Source: Tritrichomonas musculus
Lineage: Eukaryota > Parabasalia > Tritrichomonadida > Tritrichomonadidae
DNA length: 64,000 bases
Assembly (NCBI GenBank): GCA_039105265.1
Contig: JAPFFF010000003.1
Span: 4,960,001 to 5,024,000 of the forward strand
Direction of reading: 5' to 3'
Positions 41,575-50,725 of this stretch are shown piece after piece; within the stretch, counting starts at the first letter, position 1; each line of letters starts with the position of its first letter. The translations under genes were made by a program, and so were the position numbers. A model generated the notes under the pieces. The model worked only from the letters and a program-made list of their open reading frames with translations, did no database searches and was not told the origin of the DNA.

Positions 41575-43773
41575 ATGCCTGGGAAAAAAGGACGTTCAAA
41601 AAATCAAAAAGAACCAAAATACGATGAAGAGAAGCCAGTAAATGTTGCATTTGTTCTCTGCCATCCCATGGATACAACGCTTGCACCAGTATCTAAGGAA
41701 TTACCACCATGTTTGTTCCCACTTTGCAACACACCAGTTTTACTTTACATTTTAAATTGGCTCAGTATCAATGGAATTGATAAAATTTACGTTATTTGCC
41801 AATCTAGCCATGAAAAGCCTATACAAAATTATATTAAACAATGCGAAGAAAGGATGTTAATGGAATCAATCGAACTTATACCAGTTATGGATCCAATTTA
41901 TAGTATTGGCGATTCAATAAGATGGATTTATGCATCAAACCGAATTGATCTTAATTTCACAAATGGTATTATTGTTCCAGGCACTCTTGTAACAAATGTA
42001 CCACTTAAAAATATCCTTGCTGAGCATGAGGAATGCGTCAAAAAAGAAAAAAAGGAAAAGTTGGAATTAATTTTAACAACAATATTTACACAAGCATCAT
42101 CAAATGGCTATTCAGCCATTGTAGATGATGACGGAAGAATTCTTCAATTGTGCATTCCACCTGAAATCAACGTTGGAAACAGCCAGCCTCCTTTACAAGT
42201 TGAACCATCTTTATTCAAAAAACGTACATCTGTTCACGTCAAATCTGGCTTAAACGATAGCCAAATATACATTTGTTCACCAGACCTTTTTTCAAATTTC
42301 TCATCAACTGATAACTTTGAATGGCACTCAGTTACAAAGGATTGCATTCCTTCAATTATTTGGGATGTCGAGATACGTATGCAATCTGTTCATGCAGCTA
42401 TACTTCCAGAATCCTATGCTTCTAATGTAAACGATTTACCAAATTATATTGCTTCATCCTTGGCTGTTATCCGACGTTGGCTTTATCCAGTAACATTAGA
42501 AATGAATCTGTTTGCGCCATCTGAGGCATCATCTCTTTTATTCGCAGATATTTTTGACGACGATGAAGAGGAAGACAATGATGAAAACAATGATGGCGAC
42601 AGAACTACAAATGCTGATGCTAACAATGACTCATCTTCATGCTTAACAAACGCTATCAACAAAGAAGAAGTTACAGCTTATAGGCTTGAAAGAGATCTTG
42701 TTTATCTCTATGAAAACGTGTTTCCATCACTCTCCGCTCACATTGGACATTCTGTTGTTATTGGAAGTGGCTCAGAAATTGAAGAAAATTGCGTAATTCA
42801 AAATTCTGTTATTGGTAGCAAATGTAAAATCATGAAAGGTGCTGTGATCAAAAATTGCATTATATGGGACCGCGTAACAATTGAAGAAGGAGTTCATATT
42901 GACAACTCTCTCATCGCAAGTGATGTTCATATTAAGAAAGGTATTAAAATCAACTTTGGATGTATTTTAAGCTTCAATACAATCGATTCTATCGACCTCC
43001 CACCATGCAGGAGATTGTCAGGAGACTTTAATAATGATCATGAGAGAGAAGTTTCTTTCAGAACTGATGTAGCACCTCAATGGCTTAAAGACTATATTAA
43101 AAACAGAAAACCACTACCAGAAGGAAATGACAATGATTATTTCGAATACACACCAAGACCAGAAGCAGAATTTCCATTACTTCGCTTATGGTATCAGCTT
43201 TCTCCAGATACTTTTCCAATTGATATATCTCAGATTGAAATCGATTATAAAGAGACAGGACCACGAAATCAAAGAAATGATAATGAGGAAGAAGAATATA
43301 TGGATTCTGATGGAAGCGACTTTATTACTCTTAACCACGACTTCCAGAAAGAAGCTAGTAAGATCTTAGATGGACTCATTAGCAATGGATCAGATTTTGA
43401 TCAAATACAATCAGAATTTGTTGTTTTCAAGAATTCAAAATATGCTGATCCTTTAAATTGTGCAGCCTCTATTGCAATTTCAATTATAGATAATTGGCCT
43501 AATGATTTCCATGCTGGGTTTAACGTCCTCGGAAAATTGTTATGCTCATTCTTCTCAGATATTGAAACTCAAGAAGACTTCCTGTTTTGGTGGCAAGGCC
43601 ACTGCGCTAAATCGCAACAAAGAACATCTATATTTTGCGAAGGCCTTAAATTACTTATAGACAATGGTGCAATATCTCATGAAGCATTAGACAGTTGGGA
43701 ATCACAACAAGAAGACAGTAATGAGGCTCAACTAAGATTGTTCAATAAATACAAATCAATGGAAAACGCCTGA
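41575..43773 (+). CDS. EIF2B5: eIF2B epsilon subunit (catalytic GEF subunit)
   Basis: 732 residues, typical for the family. A basic N-terminus precedes a nucleotidyltransferase-like domain (about 22-230; NVAFVLCHPMD, then FPLCNTPVLLYILNWL, as in the KPKALLPL/NTP region of the family). A left-handed beta-helix of hexapeptide repeats follows about 395-470 (VVIGSGSEIEENCVIQNSVI, KMKGAV-IKNCIIWDRV). The C-terminus (about 590-732) is a helical W2 domain with FLFWWQGHC and an aromatic/acidic end, the part that catalyses GDP exchange on eIF2. Together these define eIF2B epsilon (yeast Gcd6). An acidic insert (EEDNDENNDGD, about 327-340) joins the domains. The start is the first ATG after a T-rich leader; the stop is TGA. 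Confidence 0.92.
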   Translation: MPGKKGRSKNQKEPKYDEEKPVNVAFVLCHPMDTTLAPVSKELPPCLFPLCNTPVLLYILNWLSINGIDKIYVICQSSHEKPIQNYIKQCEERMLMESIELIPVMDPIYSIGDSIRWIYASNRIDLNFTNGIIVPGTLVTNVPLKNILAEHEECVKKEKKEKLELILTTIFTQASSNGYSAIVDDDGRILQLCIPPEINVGNSQPPLQVEPSLFKKRTSVHVKSGLNDSQIYICSPDLFSNFSSTDNFEWHSVTKDCIPSIIWDVEIRMQSVHAAILPESYASNVNDLPNYIASSLAVIRRWLYPVTLEMNLFAPSEASSLLFADIFDDDEEEDNDENNDGDRTTNADANNDSSSCLTNAINKEEVTAYRLERDLVYLYENVFPSLSAHIGHSVVIGSGSEIEENCVIQNSVIGSKCKIMKGAVIKNCIIWDRVTIEEGVHIDNSLIASDVHIKKGIKINFGCILSFNTIDSIDLPPCRRLSGDFNNDHEREVSFRTDVAPQWLKDYIKNRKPLPEGNDNDYFEYTPRPEAEFPLLRLWYQLSPDTFPIDISQIEIDYKETGPRNQRNDNEEEEYMDSDGSDFITLNHDFQKEASKILDGLISNGSDFDQIQSEFVVFKNSKYADPLNCAASIAISIIDNWPNDFHAGFNVLGKLLCSFFSDIETQEDFLFWWQGHCAKSQQRTSIFCEGLKLLIDNGAISHEALDSWESQQEDSNEAQLRLFNKYKSMENA

Positions 43774-43925
43774 GCTCAATCATATCAGGATATCTTGACA
43801 GTTATTTTATTCTTTAATCATAAAATAATACTAATAAAATAATTATAAATTAATAAATTATTTACTTTTTTATTCAATCAAAAAAAAAAAACTGTTTTAA
43901 TTAAATCTAATTAAAAAAAAAAAAC

Positions 43926-45512
43926 TCATACATATTTGACCATCAATTGGGATCTTGGACATAATTGGGCATCAAGAAGTGTCTGTCCAGAATTTGCTTG
44001 GGTAAAGTCTTTCTTTGGAAAAGCAGATTCAAGTGCAATTAATTGGTAAGCGGCAGCTGGGACGTTTGATTTGATCCAGGTGATAACGTTACCAATGGTA
44101 TCTTCTGGCTTGAACTTTTGAACTTTTGCTGTTCCATCAGGGAATTGAAGTCTCAAAGTGCAATCTGTAATGGGTTTTTTGGCTGCTGGTGCAGCTTTTT
44201 GTGGTTGCTGTTGTTGTTGAGGTGGAGGAGCAGCATTTCCACTTCTAGCTGCTTCTTGCTGTCTTTTTTGTTCTTCACGTTGAGCTTGAATCTTCTTTCT
44301 AACTTTTTCACGATCAATTTTGTCTTGAATTTTGGCTCTTTGTTGCTGTTCAATTGCAAGTTGACGTTGTTGTTCATCATATTTTCTTTTCATTTCGATA
44401 TTTTCTAACACTTGCTTCCTCCTGGCAAGCTCATTTTGTGCTTGAGCTTTTGGCGAAACTTTAGCAGCAGCTTCTTGTTTCTTTTTAGCGATGATTTCTT
44501 TGTAACGAGCAAGTTCTGCATCAAATTCTTCTTGAGTTTTCTTGTGTTTTGGCATTGGTATTGGCTCGCCTCGTTCTATTTTACCAATGACTTCAATGCA
44601 TTTGTCGATATTTTGATATCCAACGGAATTAATAGCCATTTGAGCAAGTTCACCATCATATCCCATTCCAACCAGTTGTTCTTTGACTTTTTCACCTTCA
44701 GCATCAAGTGGCTTTGTTAAATCATTTGCAACTTGTTCTTGCTTAGCTGATTGCTGAACATTTGGTTGTTCTGGAGATCCTACTTCTGCATTGCTTTGCT
44801 GTGGTTGTTGTTCTGGAGATCCTACTTCTGCATTGCTTTGCTGTGGTTGTTGTTCTGGAGATCCTGCTTCTGCATTGCTTTGCTGTGGTTGTTGATCTGG
44901 TGCGCTATTCTGAACGTTTTCAAAGTAATTGAGAAGCACATTGATATCGTTGCTATTAGTCGCTTTATATGCTGCAGTAATTTTTTCTTCGGAAAATCCA
45001 AATTCAATTAATTCGTCATGTATCTCTTTAGGTAATTGCTTTTGAGGAATAGCCTGAGGTGGTGCAGCTTGAGGTGGAGCAGCTTGTGGCGGTTGATTCT
45101 TTTGCTGTAGTTGTTCATGTCGCTTCTTTTGTAGATTTGCAAAGTAATCTTCTTGATTAGGAATTGGATCTAGCTTACGGCCTTGGCCTTGGAAAACTTC
45201 TTTATTCTTTTCAAGACACTGTATTATTTTATTTTTATCGGCACCAGCAAATTGATCAAGAATCTTGTGATTTCTAATGAAGATAAAAGTTGGTGTTGCT
45301 GTTATTCCATATTTTTGCGATTCAGTAGGGCACTCACTGCATTTAACAGTACAAAATACAACATTCTTGTATCTACCAACTAATGATTCCCAAAAAGGAT
45401 GTATCATCCTGCATGGAGGGCAATTATCATTCGAGAAATCAATCGCAACGAGCTTTTGTCCTGCAGAATTTAATGTTCTCTCTAATTCACCGTTTCGAAT
45501 AAGAATTGACAT
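43926..45512 (-). CDS. Thioredoxin-UBA-UBA-UBX fusion protein
   Basis: 528 residues from the ATG at 45512; the longer frame starts with TTG. Domains: thioredoxin (1-105) with active site CPPC at 31-34 and ATPTFIFIRN; a first UBA domain (about 160-200, LIEFGFSEEKITAAYKAT); three 14-residue repeats of the type QQPQQSNAEVGSPE; a second UBA (about 272-315, LVGMGYDGELAQMAINSV); a long charged helix; and a C-terminal UBX domain (about 448-528, LRLQFPDGTAKVQKF). UBA binds ubiquitin and UBX binds p97/Cdc48, as in UBXN1 and UBXD7. The catalytic thioredoxin with two cysteines, in place of the UAS fold of UBXD7, is unusual. Probably a cytosolic redox-linked p97 cofactor. Confidence 0.9.
   Translation of the reverse strand: MSILIRNGELERTLNSAGQKLVAIDFSNDNCPPCRMIHPFWESLVGRYKNVVFCTVKCSECPTESQKYGITATPTFIFIRNHKILDQFAGADKNKIIQCLEKNKEVFQGQGRKLDPIPNQEDYFANLQKKRHEQLQQKNQPPQAAPPQAAPPQAIPQKQLPKEIHDELIEFGFSEEKITAAYKATNSNDINVLLNYFENVQNSAPDQQPQQSNAEAGSPEQQPQQSNAEVGSPEQQPQQSNAEVGSPEQPNVQQSAKQEQVANDLTKPLDAEGEKVKEQLVGMGYDGELAQMAINSVGYQNIDKCIEVIGKIERGEPIPMPKHKKTQEEFDAELARYKEIIAKKKQEAAAKVSPKAQAQNELARRKQVLENIEMKRKYDEQQRQLAIEQQQRAKIQDKIDREKVRKKIQAQREEQKRQQEAARSGNAAPPPQQQQQPQKAAPAAKKPITDCTLRLQFPDGTAKVQKFKPEDTIGNVITWIKSNVPAAAYQLIALESAFPKKDFTQANSGQTLLDAQLCPRSQLMVKYV
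44764..44890 (-). repeat. 42-bp in-frame tandem repeat, 3 copies
   Basis: Three 42-base units encode QQPQQSNAE(V/A)GSPE inside the linker of the thioredoxin-UBX protein. Two units are virtually identical, so the array is recent and its copy number may vary between strains. Confidence 0.85.
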
Positions 45513-46024
45513 ATCTAGTAATGTCTTTTGTGATGTGAAAATTTTATAAAATTTTGTGGTAAATCCAACCAATTAATTTGAATAAACAACTTTTTCAAAT
45601 TTTTTTTTACTCTTATCAGAAAAATTTCAATTTAGAAACGTTTTTATATATTTTTAAAATCATTTCATCATCTATTTGAAATCATCAATCTCAAGTGATT
45701 TGGTTGTTACCATCCACAATAACTTGTGCATTTATTTTATAAAATGAATTATAATTAAAGATTGCACCCTTAAAACATTACTTTTTTTTATCACTCTCCT
45801 TATCGTCAATTGTTAACTTTTTATATTGATATTTGGCCAACTTTTTTTTGTTCACCATTTATAGTAATCTATATTTATTTAAACAAATAAAAACAATTAA
45901 TAACTGCTTACTTGTCAAATGAAGAGTAAGATATGTTTTGAATTAAATATTTTTATTAAGAATAATATTATTATTAATAAACAATAAATAATTGGTAAAA
46001 AATATTCAATAATATAAAATTTGC
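45513..46024. other. Intergenic upstream of the thioredoxin-UBX gene
   Basis: 512 bases. AACTTTTTC near 45590 is the recurrent promoter-like word on the gene's strand, about 75 bases before the ATG. Otherwise AT-rich and unremarkable. Confidence 0.5.
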
Positions 46025-46813
46025 TTATTCTGAATCTTCTAAATTGTATTGTTCCAATAAGTTTGGATATCTTCGATGAATATCACGGAAGAATGTACCA
46101 ACAATACTTCCATGTTTGGATGAATATAAATCTCTTGCTTTCATTCCGAAATATTCCATAGTTGCAATTCTTGCATCATGGCAGTTGTGATGTAAAAGAT
46201 TATACGCTTTATCTCCCATTAAATCGCACATTTTTTCAGCAAACTCTCTAACAGTAACATCTGTTTTTTCTTTCTTTTTATTTTTATCATGATGTTTATG
46301 ATGCCCATGAGCTCTAGGCTTAGCTTCCTTTTTGTCTTCTTCTGGTTCTTTTGCTGGCTCCATTGCGTTAACATCAAAAGTAGAAACAGAAGTTGGTGCT
46401 CCTGGATAACCACTTTCCGTATCAACTGGGTTTGTGTTAGTACTATAGTATTTTGATTCGAAATCTGCGTAATTGTCAAATAAATTATTTTCAACGGGCT
46501 GCTGTCCATCTATTGAATCAAGCATGAATATATATTTTCGTTGTTTGAAAACAAATTCTCCTTCTCTGAAATCATTTGCATAGGTTAAATAAACATGAGA
46601 ATCGCCCATGTACTCAATTAAAACTGGTCCTCGATTTGTTGTTAAAACAATTGCTGTATGACTAACAACATCACCTAGCTTATCTCCAACTGCTGTTATA
46701 TCTAAAGATCGTCGAACTGGAAAAGCTTTTAATACTTTTTCACTCATCATTTCTGGGCCAACAGAAAGACGTAGCATTAGATCTTGAGAAACTTTTGGAT
46801 AAACTTTGCACAT
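46025..46813 (-). CDS. PPPDE / NlpC-P60-like putative cysteine peptidase
   Basis: 262 residues. Two separated motifs fit a papain-like permuted fold: a histidine in VVSHTAIVLTT (about residue 52) and a cysteine in YNLLHHNCHDAR (about 212), resembling the H and NC(N)H motifs of PPPDE desumoylating or deubiquitinating peptidases and LRAT-like proteins. Between them is a long low-complexity insert (about 130-190) ending in a histidine- and lysine-rich stretch (HGHHKHHDKNKKKEK). If active it would be a cytosolic thiol hydrolase on ubiquitin-like conjugates or lipids. The family call is from motif spacing only. No signal peptide. Confidence 0.5.
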   Translation of the reverse strand: MCKVYPKVSQDLMLRLSVGPEMMSEKVLKAFPVRRSLDITAVGDKLGDVVSHTAIVLTTNRGPVLIEYMGDSHVYLTYANDFREGEFVFKQRKYIFMLDSIDGQQPVENNLFDNYADFESKYYSTNTNPVDTESGYPGAPTSVSTFDVNAMEPAKEPEEDKKEAKPRAHGHHKHHDKNKKKEKTDVTVREFAEKMCDLMGDKAYNLLHHNCHDARIATMEYFGMKARDLYSSKHGSIVGTFFRDIHRRYPNLLEQYNLEDSE

Positions 46814-47412
46814 ATTTTATAAAAATAAGAAAATGAAGTGAAAATTGAATGAATGAATTTCAAATTTATTTTTTTATATTGGGGAATTAATAAAAAATTT
46901 TTTTTTGCTGTTCTTATTTAAATTTAATTTAAAAATAATTGTTTATTAATAAATCCCCAAAAAGAAAACATATGTGATAATCTTTATTATAATAAATTTC
47001 TCAAAATTCAATCAATTATTTTATAAAAACTTTTAGCGTTTTTATCCACCATTTAATTTTTTTTTTCAAGAAAACTACAATGAGATATTTTTATTTAATT
47101 AGTAAGTTATGGTAAAAATAAATTTATTTGTTAAATTATGAATAAAAAACGCTTTTAAAATATATATACAAAAGATATTAATGATACTATAAATGATTTT
47201 TTTGTATTAAAAGTAATCGTTCATTTTATTCAAAAATTTACCATCTAAAGTTATTCTATTTTATTTTTAAAAAAGAGTAAAAATATTAAACCATTGAAGG
47301 AATGCTTGATAACTATATAAAAATGACAAATCTCCATAATTATATAAAATTTCTGATACTGTTTGTTTACGAAAGAAAAAAAATTCAGAATTTTTTTTGT
47401 ATTATTAAATCA
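46814..47412. other. Divergent intergenic region, nothing recognised
   Basis: About 600 bases of AT-rich DNA between two divergent genes. The in-frame ATG at 47302 would extend the calmodulin-like protein by 37 residues of random-looking composition and is not accepted. Confidence 0.5.
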
Positions 47413-47877
47413 ATGAGCAGATCAGATCTTACACCTGAACAACTAACAGATATACGCGAATCATTTGATTTATTTGACCGTGATGGAGATGGACATATAA
47501 CTCGTACAGAATTTGCAACAATTTTACGTTCTTGGGGACAAACTCCGACTGATGAAGAGATAGCACAAATAATAGCACAAGTTGATAAAAATAAAAATGG
47601 AATGATTGAATATGACGAGTTTGTAGAAATGATGTGCAACTCAATCAAGCATTTTGAAACAGAAGAAGATTATATCAATGCTTTTAAGGTGTTTGATGAA
47701 GATAATGACGGAAAAATTACCAAAGATGAGTTCAATTTGATTCTAAAAAATCTTTGTGAACCAATTTCAAAAGATGAAATAGAAATGCTTATTCAAATTG
47801 CTGATAAAGATAAAAATGGACTTATAGATTATGCTTCTTTTGTTCATTTCATGGTTTATTCTTCTAAAGATAAATAA
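47413..47877 (+). CDS. Calmodulin-like / centrin-like EF-hand protein
   Basis: 154 residues from the ATG at 47413 (MSRSDLTPEQLTDIRESF), which fits the usual calmodulin start. Four EF-hands with canonical loops: DRDGDGHITRTE, DKNKNGMIEYDE, DEDNDGKITKDE and DKDKNGLIDYAS. The last lacks the usual glutamate at position 12 (serine instead), so its calcium binding may be weak. The spacing is that of calmodulin; centrin has a longer basic N-terminus. Calcium sensor, cytosol or basal bodies. Convergent with the ankyrin gene, 60 bases away. Confidence 0.88.
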   Translation: MSRSDLTPEQLTDIRESFDLFDRDGDGHITRTEFATILRSWGQTPTDEEIAQIIAQVDKNKNGMIEYDEFVEMMCNSIKHFETEEDYINAFKVFDEDNDGKITKDEFNLILKNLCEPISKDEIEMLIQIADKDKNGLIDYASFVHFMVYSSKDK

Positions 47878-47937
47878 TTATTCATTAATATAATACTAAA
47901 TATGAATTCTTTCAAAACATGATTTTTACTTCTATAA

Positions 47938-49656
47938 TTAATTTTCGAATTTTTCCAAAAAATGCTGAATATCTTCCATTCCTCCAGTTCTTGCATTTTC
48001 TTGAGCTTTGTATATACTTTCATTTAATTTTTTCATGTCCTCAAGTTTATCAACCAGCTGAAAAACAAGCTCGACAATATCTAGTCTTCTACTATATACA
48101 GCATTTTGTAAGATCGTTGGATATTCAGAATCGTGATATATTATAATATTTGGTAAAGAAATCAAATATAAAATAATGTCCATGTTTCCGTTTAAAACAG
48201 CATCATCTATTGGTCTAAAGTTTCTTCCGCAGTCGCAATTGATATCAATATTAGGCAAGGAACAGAGATATTTAACTACATTCAAATGCCCCTTTTCTGC
48301 GGCACAATGCAAAGCTGTATAATTTCCTGAATTTGGAGCGTTAATATCAATTTGTTGATTAGAAGCCAAAAATTTGATTATTTCAAGATGACCTGCTGCC
48401 GAAGCATAATAAAGTGGTCTATTCTTTGATGTATTCTGTTCATTGATGTTAATTTTGTCTGAGAAGGTTGTTAATAAATAATTTACTATATCTAAATCAC
48501 CATTTAAACAAGCCAATGATAATAAAGTGTATCCAGTCTCGTCTTTTTCGTTAGGATTTTTACTGATTACATCTTTATGACTGATTAATTGGCCAAGGTT
48601 GTAAAAAACAATTGATTTAGATGCACTTGAAATATTTTTTTCAAAGCCGAGATTCTCTTCTAAATAATCAACAATCTCATTTCTGAAAAATCGAATTGCC
48701 AGATTGTAACAATCAGCATCAAATTCTGCTTTACCTAACTCACAAAGATGAATTATCTCATAATTTCCGCCAGCAATCGCATAACGTGATGTTTTTGTAG
48801 GTAATGTCGGTATTTGCTGATACAAGAATTTGAAACACTTAAGTGACCCAAAATAGGCTGCATACTCTATAAAAGTTGGGAGATCAAATGAATTATTTGC
48901 ATAATTACAGCTCTCAAATGGTGAAAACTTTAAAGTATTATCATAAGGCATGTTTGTTTGTGAAAATATTTTTTGCATCTTATCGACGTCATCACTTCGA
49001 ATTGCCGTGGCAATTGGGTCAGGATTATGACCAATTGACCTGAGTTCGATAAACTTCTCAAAAATACTTTGCTCATCAAATTGATTTTCATTTTTTTCGG
49101 ATTCTTCTTTTATGGGATTATTTTGATTGAATATAGGCTTTTGAGTTAACGATTGATAATAATCGATAACATATTGTTTAATTTTATCATAATTGGTGTA
49201 ATTAATTCTTTTTTGAACTTTGAATAATGGCGAATTTGGAAAATTTTGCTTTAACTCTGGATAAAAATAAACAAGCATTTCTTCTTTCCGATGGGAATTG
49301 GAATGAATTGAATCAATCGTCACAAGACCTTCCTTATAAAGCTGATATATAAAATAACAATTTGTAAAACTTAGAACGTAATCATCTGATTTAAACGGGT
49401 TTTCAGGTAATTGAGCAAACTTGATAAATAAGTTTACATAATCAAGGTTTGAATGCGGTCTACATAAAAAGCATGTGTATATTGAAACGAGAATAGATCT
49501 GAAAGTCCATTTTGATTTTAACAAAGATGAATTTAAAACTTCATCAAAAAGAGATATAGCATTATTTGAATCACTGAAATCAATATTTAATAGCTTTTCT
49601 TGGAAATCAGCTATTTCTTGAAAATCTTTAAGCTGCTCTTCTGCAGTTTCGTACAT
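47938..49656 (-). CDS. Ankyrin-repeat protein of trichomonad type
   Basis: 572 residues. The N-terminal about 200 residues (LLKSKWTFRSILVSIYTCFLC, then EEMLVYFYPEL) match the all-helical region commonly found before ankyrin arrays in trichomonads. Ankyrin-like helices start near 250 (DFPTFIEYAAYFGSLKCFKF) and clear repeats occupy about 380-530: ETGYTLLSLACLNGDLDIVN, PLYYASAAGHLEIIKFL, YTALHCAAEKGHLNVVKYL and FRPIDDAVLNGNMDIILYL. A protein-interaction solenoid; the specific partner is unknown. One of the largest gene families in these organisms. No signal peptide or transmembrane segment. Confidence 0.88.
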   Translation of the reverse strand: MYETAEEQLKDFQEIADFQEKLLNIDFSDSNNAISLFDEVLNSSLLKSKWTFRSILVSIYTCFLCRPHSNLDYVNLFIKFAQLPENPFKSDDYVLSFTNCYFIYQLYKEGLVTIDSIHSNSHRKEEMLVYFYPELKQNFPNSPLFKVQKRINYTNYDKIKQYVIDYYQSLTQKPIFNQNNPIKEESEKNENQFDEQSIFEKFIELRSIGHNPDPIATAIRSDDVDKMQKIFSQTNMPYDNTLKFSPFESCNYANNSFDLPTFIEYAAYFGSLKCFKFLYQQIPTLPTKTSRYAIAGGNYEIIHLCELGKAEFDADCYNLAIRFFRNEIVDYLEENLGFEKNISSASKSIVFYNLGQLISHKDVISKNPNEKDETGYTLLSLACLNGDLDIVNYLLTTFSDKININEQNTSKNRPLYYASAAGHLEIIKFLASNQQIDINAPNSGNYTALHCAAEKGHLNVVKYLCSLPNIDINCDCGRNFRPIDDAVLNGNMDIILYLISLPNIIIYHDSEYPTILQNAVYSRRLDIVELVFQLVDKLEDMKKLNESIYKAQENARTGGMEDIQHFLEKFEN

Positions 49657-49894
49657 ATGAAGTGATTTCCATCATTATTTTTTGATATTTATACAAAAAG
49701 TTTGCTTTTCTTTCAAATTTTACAAAGTTTGAATAAAACGTTCCTTTTTGGTAATGATATCTTTTCAAAAGTATCAATTTTCATAAATATTTTTTTTATG
49801 CATATCTTAACCTGAATATACATAAATAGATTCAATAAATTAGAAAAAATAAATTTATTTCAATTTTCAATAATAAAAAAAAAACGTTATTTCA

Positions 49895-50410
49895 ATGTCT
49901 TTAAATGTAAAAAATGCTAATTCTGTCCAACGAACTGCTCGATCAGCTACTTCAGTAACAAAATCAAAAACAATTCGTATGGCAGGAGCATCATTAACAA
50001 ATTTACGCTCACTAAGGAAGGGACCTCTTGACCATATTTATATAAATCCTATTGTTACTCGTGAAGGCCAGCGGAAACTTGCAGAAAAGTTGTACCATGA
50101 AATTGATTCTGAAGTGCAATTAGATGAGGAGTTTAAAAATCGTGAAAAACCAAAACGAATTAAAGATAACGAGGAAGACCATGCTAAAATATTTAATGAT
50201 TTTTGTATTGCTTTTATTGATGCATCAAAAGAAACAAAAGATAACGTAACAAATGCAATATCTCAAGCCCAAGATAGATTAACTCAACTTGACGATATAA
50301 AAAACTCTCTTACCGAAATTGAAAGAAGAAATTATCGATTTGAAATGAACTTGCCAAATCCTTTTAATTCTGATGATGATAATTCCGAAGAAGAAGAAGG
50401 TGATGATTAA
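49895..50410 (+). CDS. Small protein with basic N-terminus and acidic C-terminus
   Basis: 171 residues, no family recognised. The first 45 residues are serine/threonine- and arginine-rich (QRTARSATSVTKSK), the middle is helical and charged, and the last 12 are mostly acidic (SDDDNSEEEEGDD). Such bipolar proteins are often nuclear or cytoskeletal, but that is only an impression. The ATG at 49895 is the first after an A-rich leader; the frame is well separated from its neighbours, supporting a real gene. Confidence 0.65.
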   Translation: MSLNVKNANSVQRTARSATSVTKSKTIRMAGASLTNLRSLRKGPLDHIYINPIVTREGQRKLAEKLYHEIDSEVQLDEEFKNREKPKRIKDNEEDHAKIFNDFCIAFIDASKETKDNVTNAISQAQDRLTQLDDIKNSLTEIERRNYRFEMNLPNPFNSDDDNSEEEEGDD

Positions 50411-50579
50411 TCATAATACGAAATTTTTTAAACATCCATAAGATAAAATGATAAATAGTGAACTTGCATATTGATTACAAGTAATATGCCACAAAACCTC
50501 TAAAAAAATCAAAAATTGGCACCTAATTCTGTTTTAACTCCAAATATGAAAGAGTTTGTAATTTAATAATTATTTTATT

Positions 50580-50601
50580 GAGGGGACTCCCCTCAGGGGA
50601 G
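50580..50601. promoter_or_regulatory. GC-rich double hairpin between two genes
   Basis: GAGGGGACTCCCCTC (50580-50594) forms a 6-bp stem with a 3-base loop; the overlapping CTCCCCTCAGGGGAG (50587-50601) forms an alternative 6-bp stem. The two are mutually exclusive. It is one of very few GC-rich spots in AT-rich intergenic DNA and lies 170 bases after one gene and 125 before the next. Confidence 0.45.
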
Positions 50602-50725
50602 AATACGATGTTCGCTTTATTTATGTTATTAATAAAATAAAAATGATTTTCTTTTGAGATTTTTTTCAAAGGAGAAAATTTTTTTATGATTGAAAAAGTT
50701 TAATGTGCGTTTTCAAATTTTTGGT

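Noticed and set aside
44118-45549. Plus-strand frames opposite the thioredoxin-UBX gene
   Set aside because: They are mirror frames of a gene with clear domains and repeats on the minus strand.
47302-47412. 37-residue N-terminal extension of the calmodulin-like protein
   Set aside because: It starts with a true ATG, but the composition is that of random AT-rich DNA, and calmodulins start at the MSRSDLTPEQ position.
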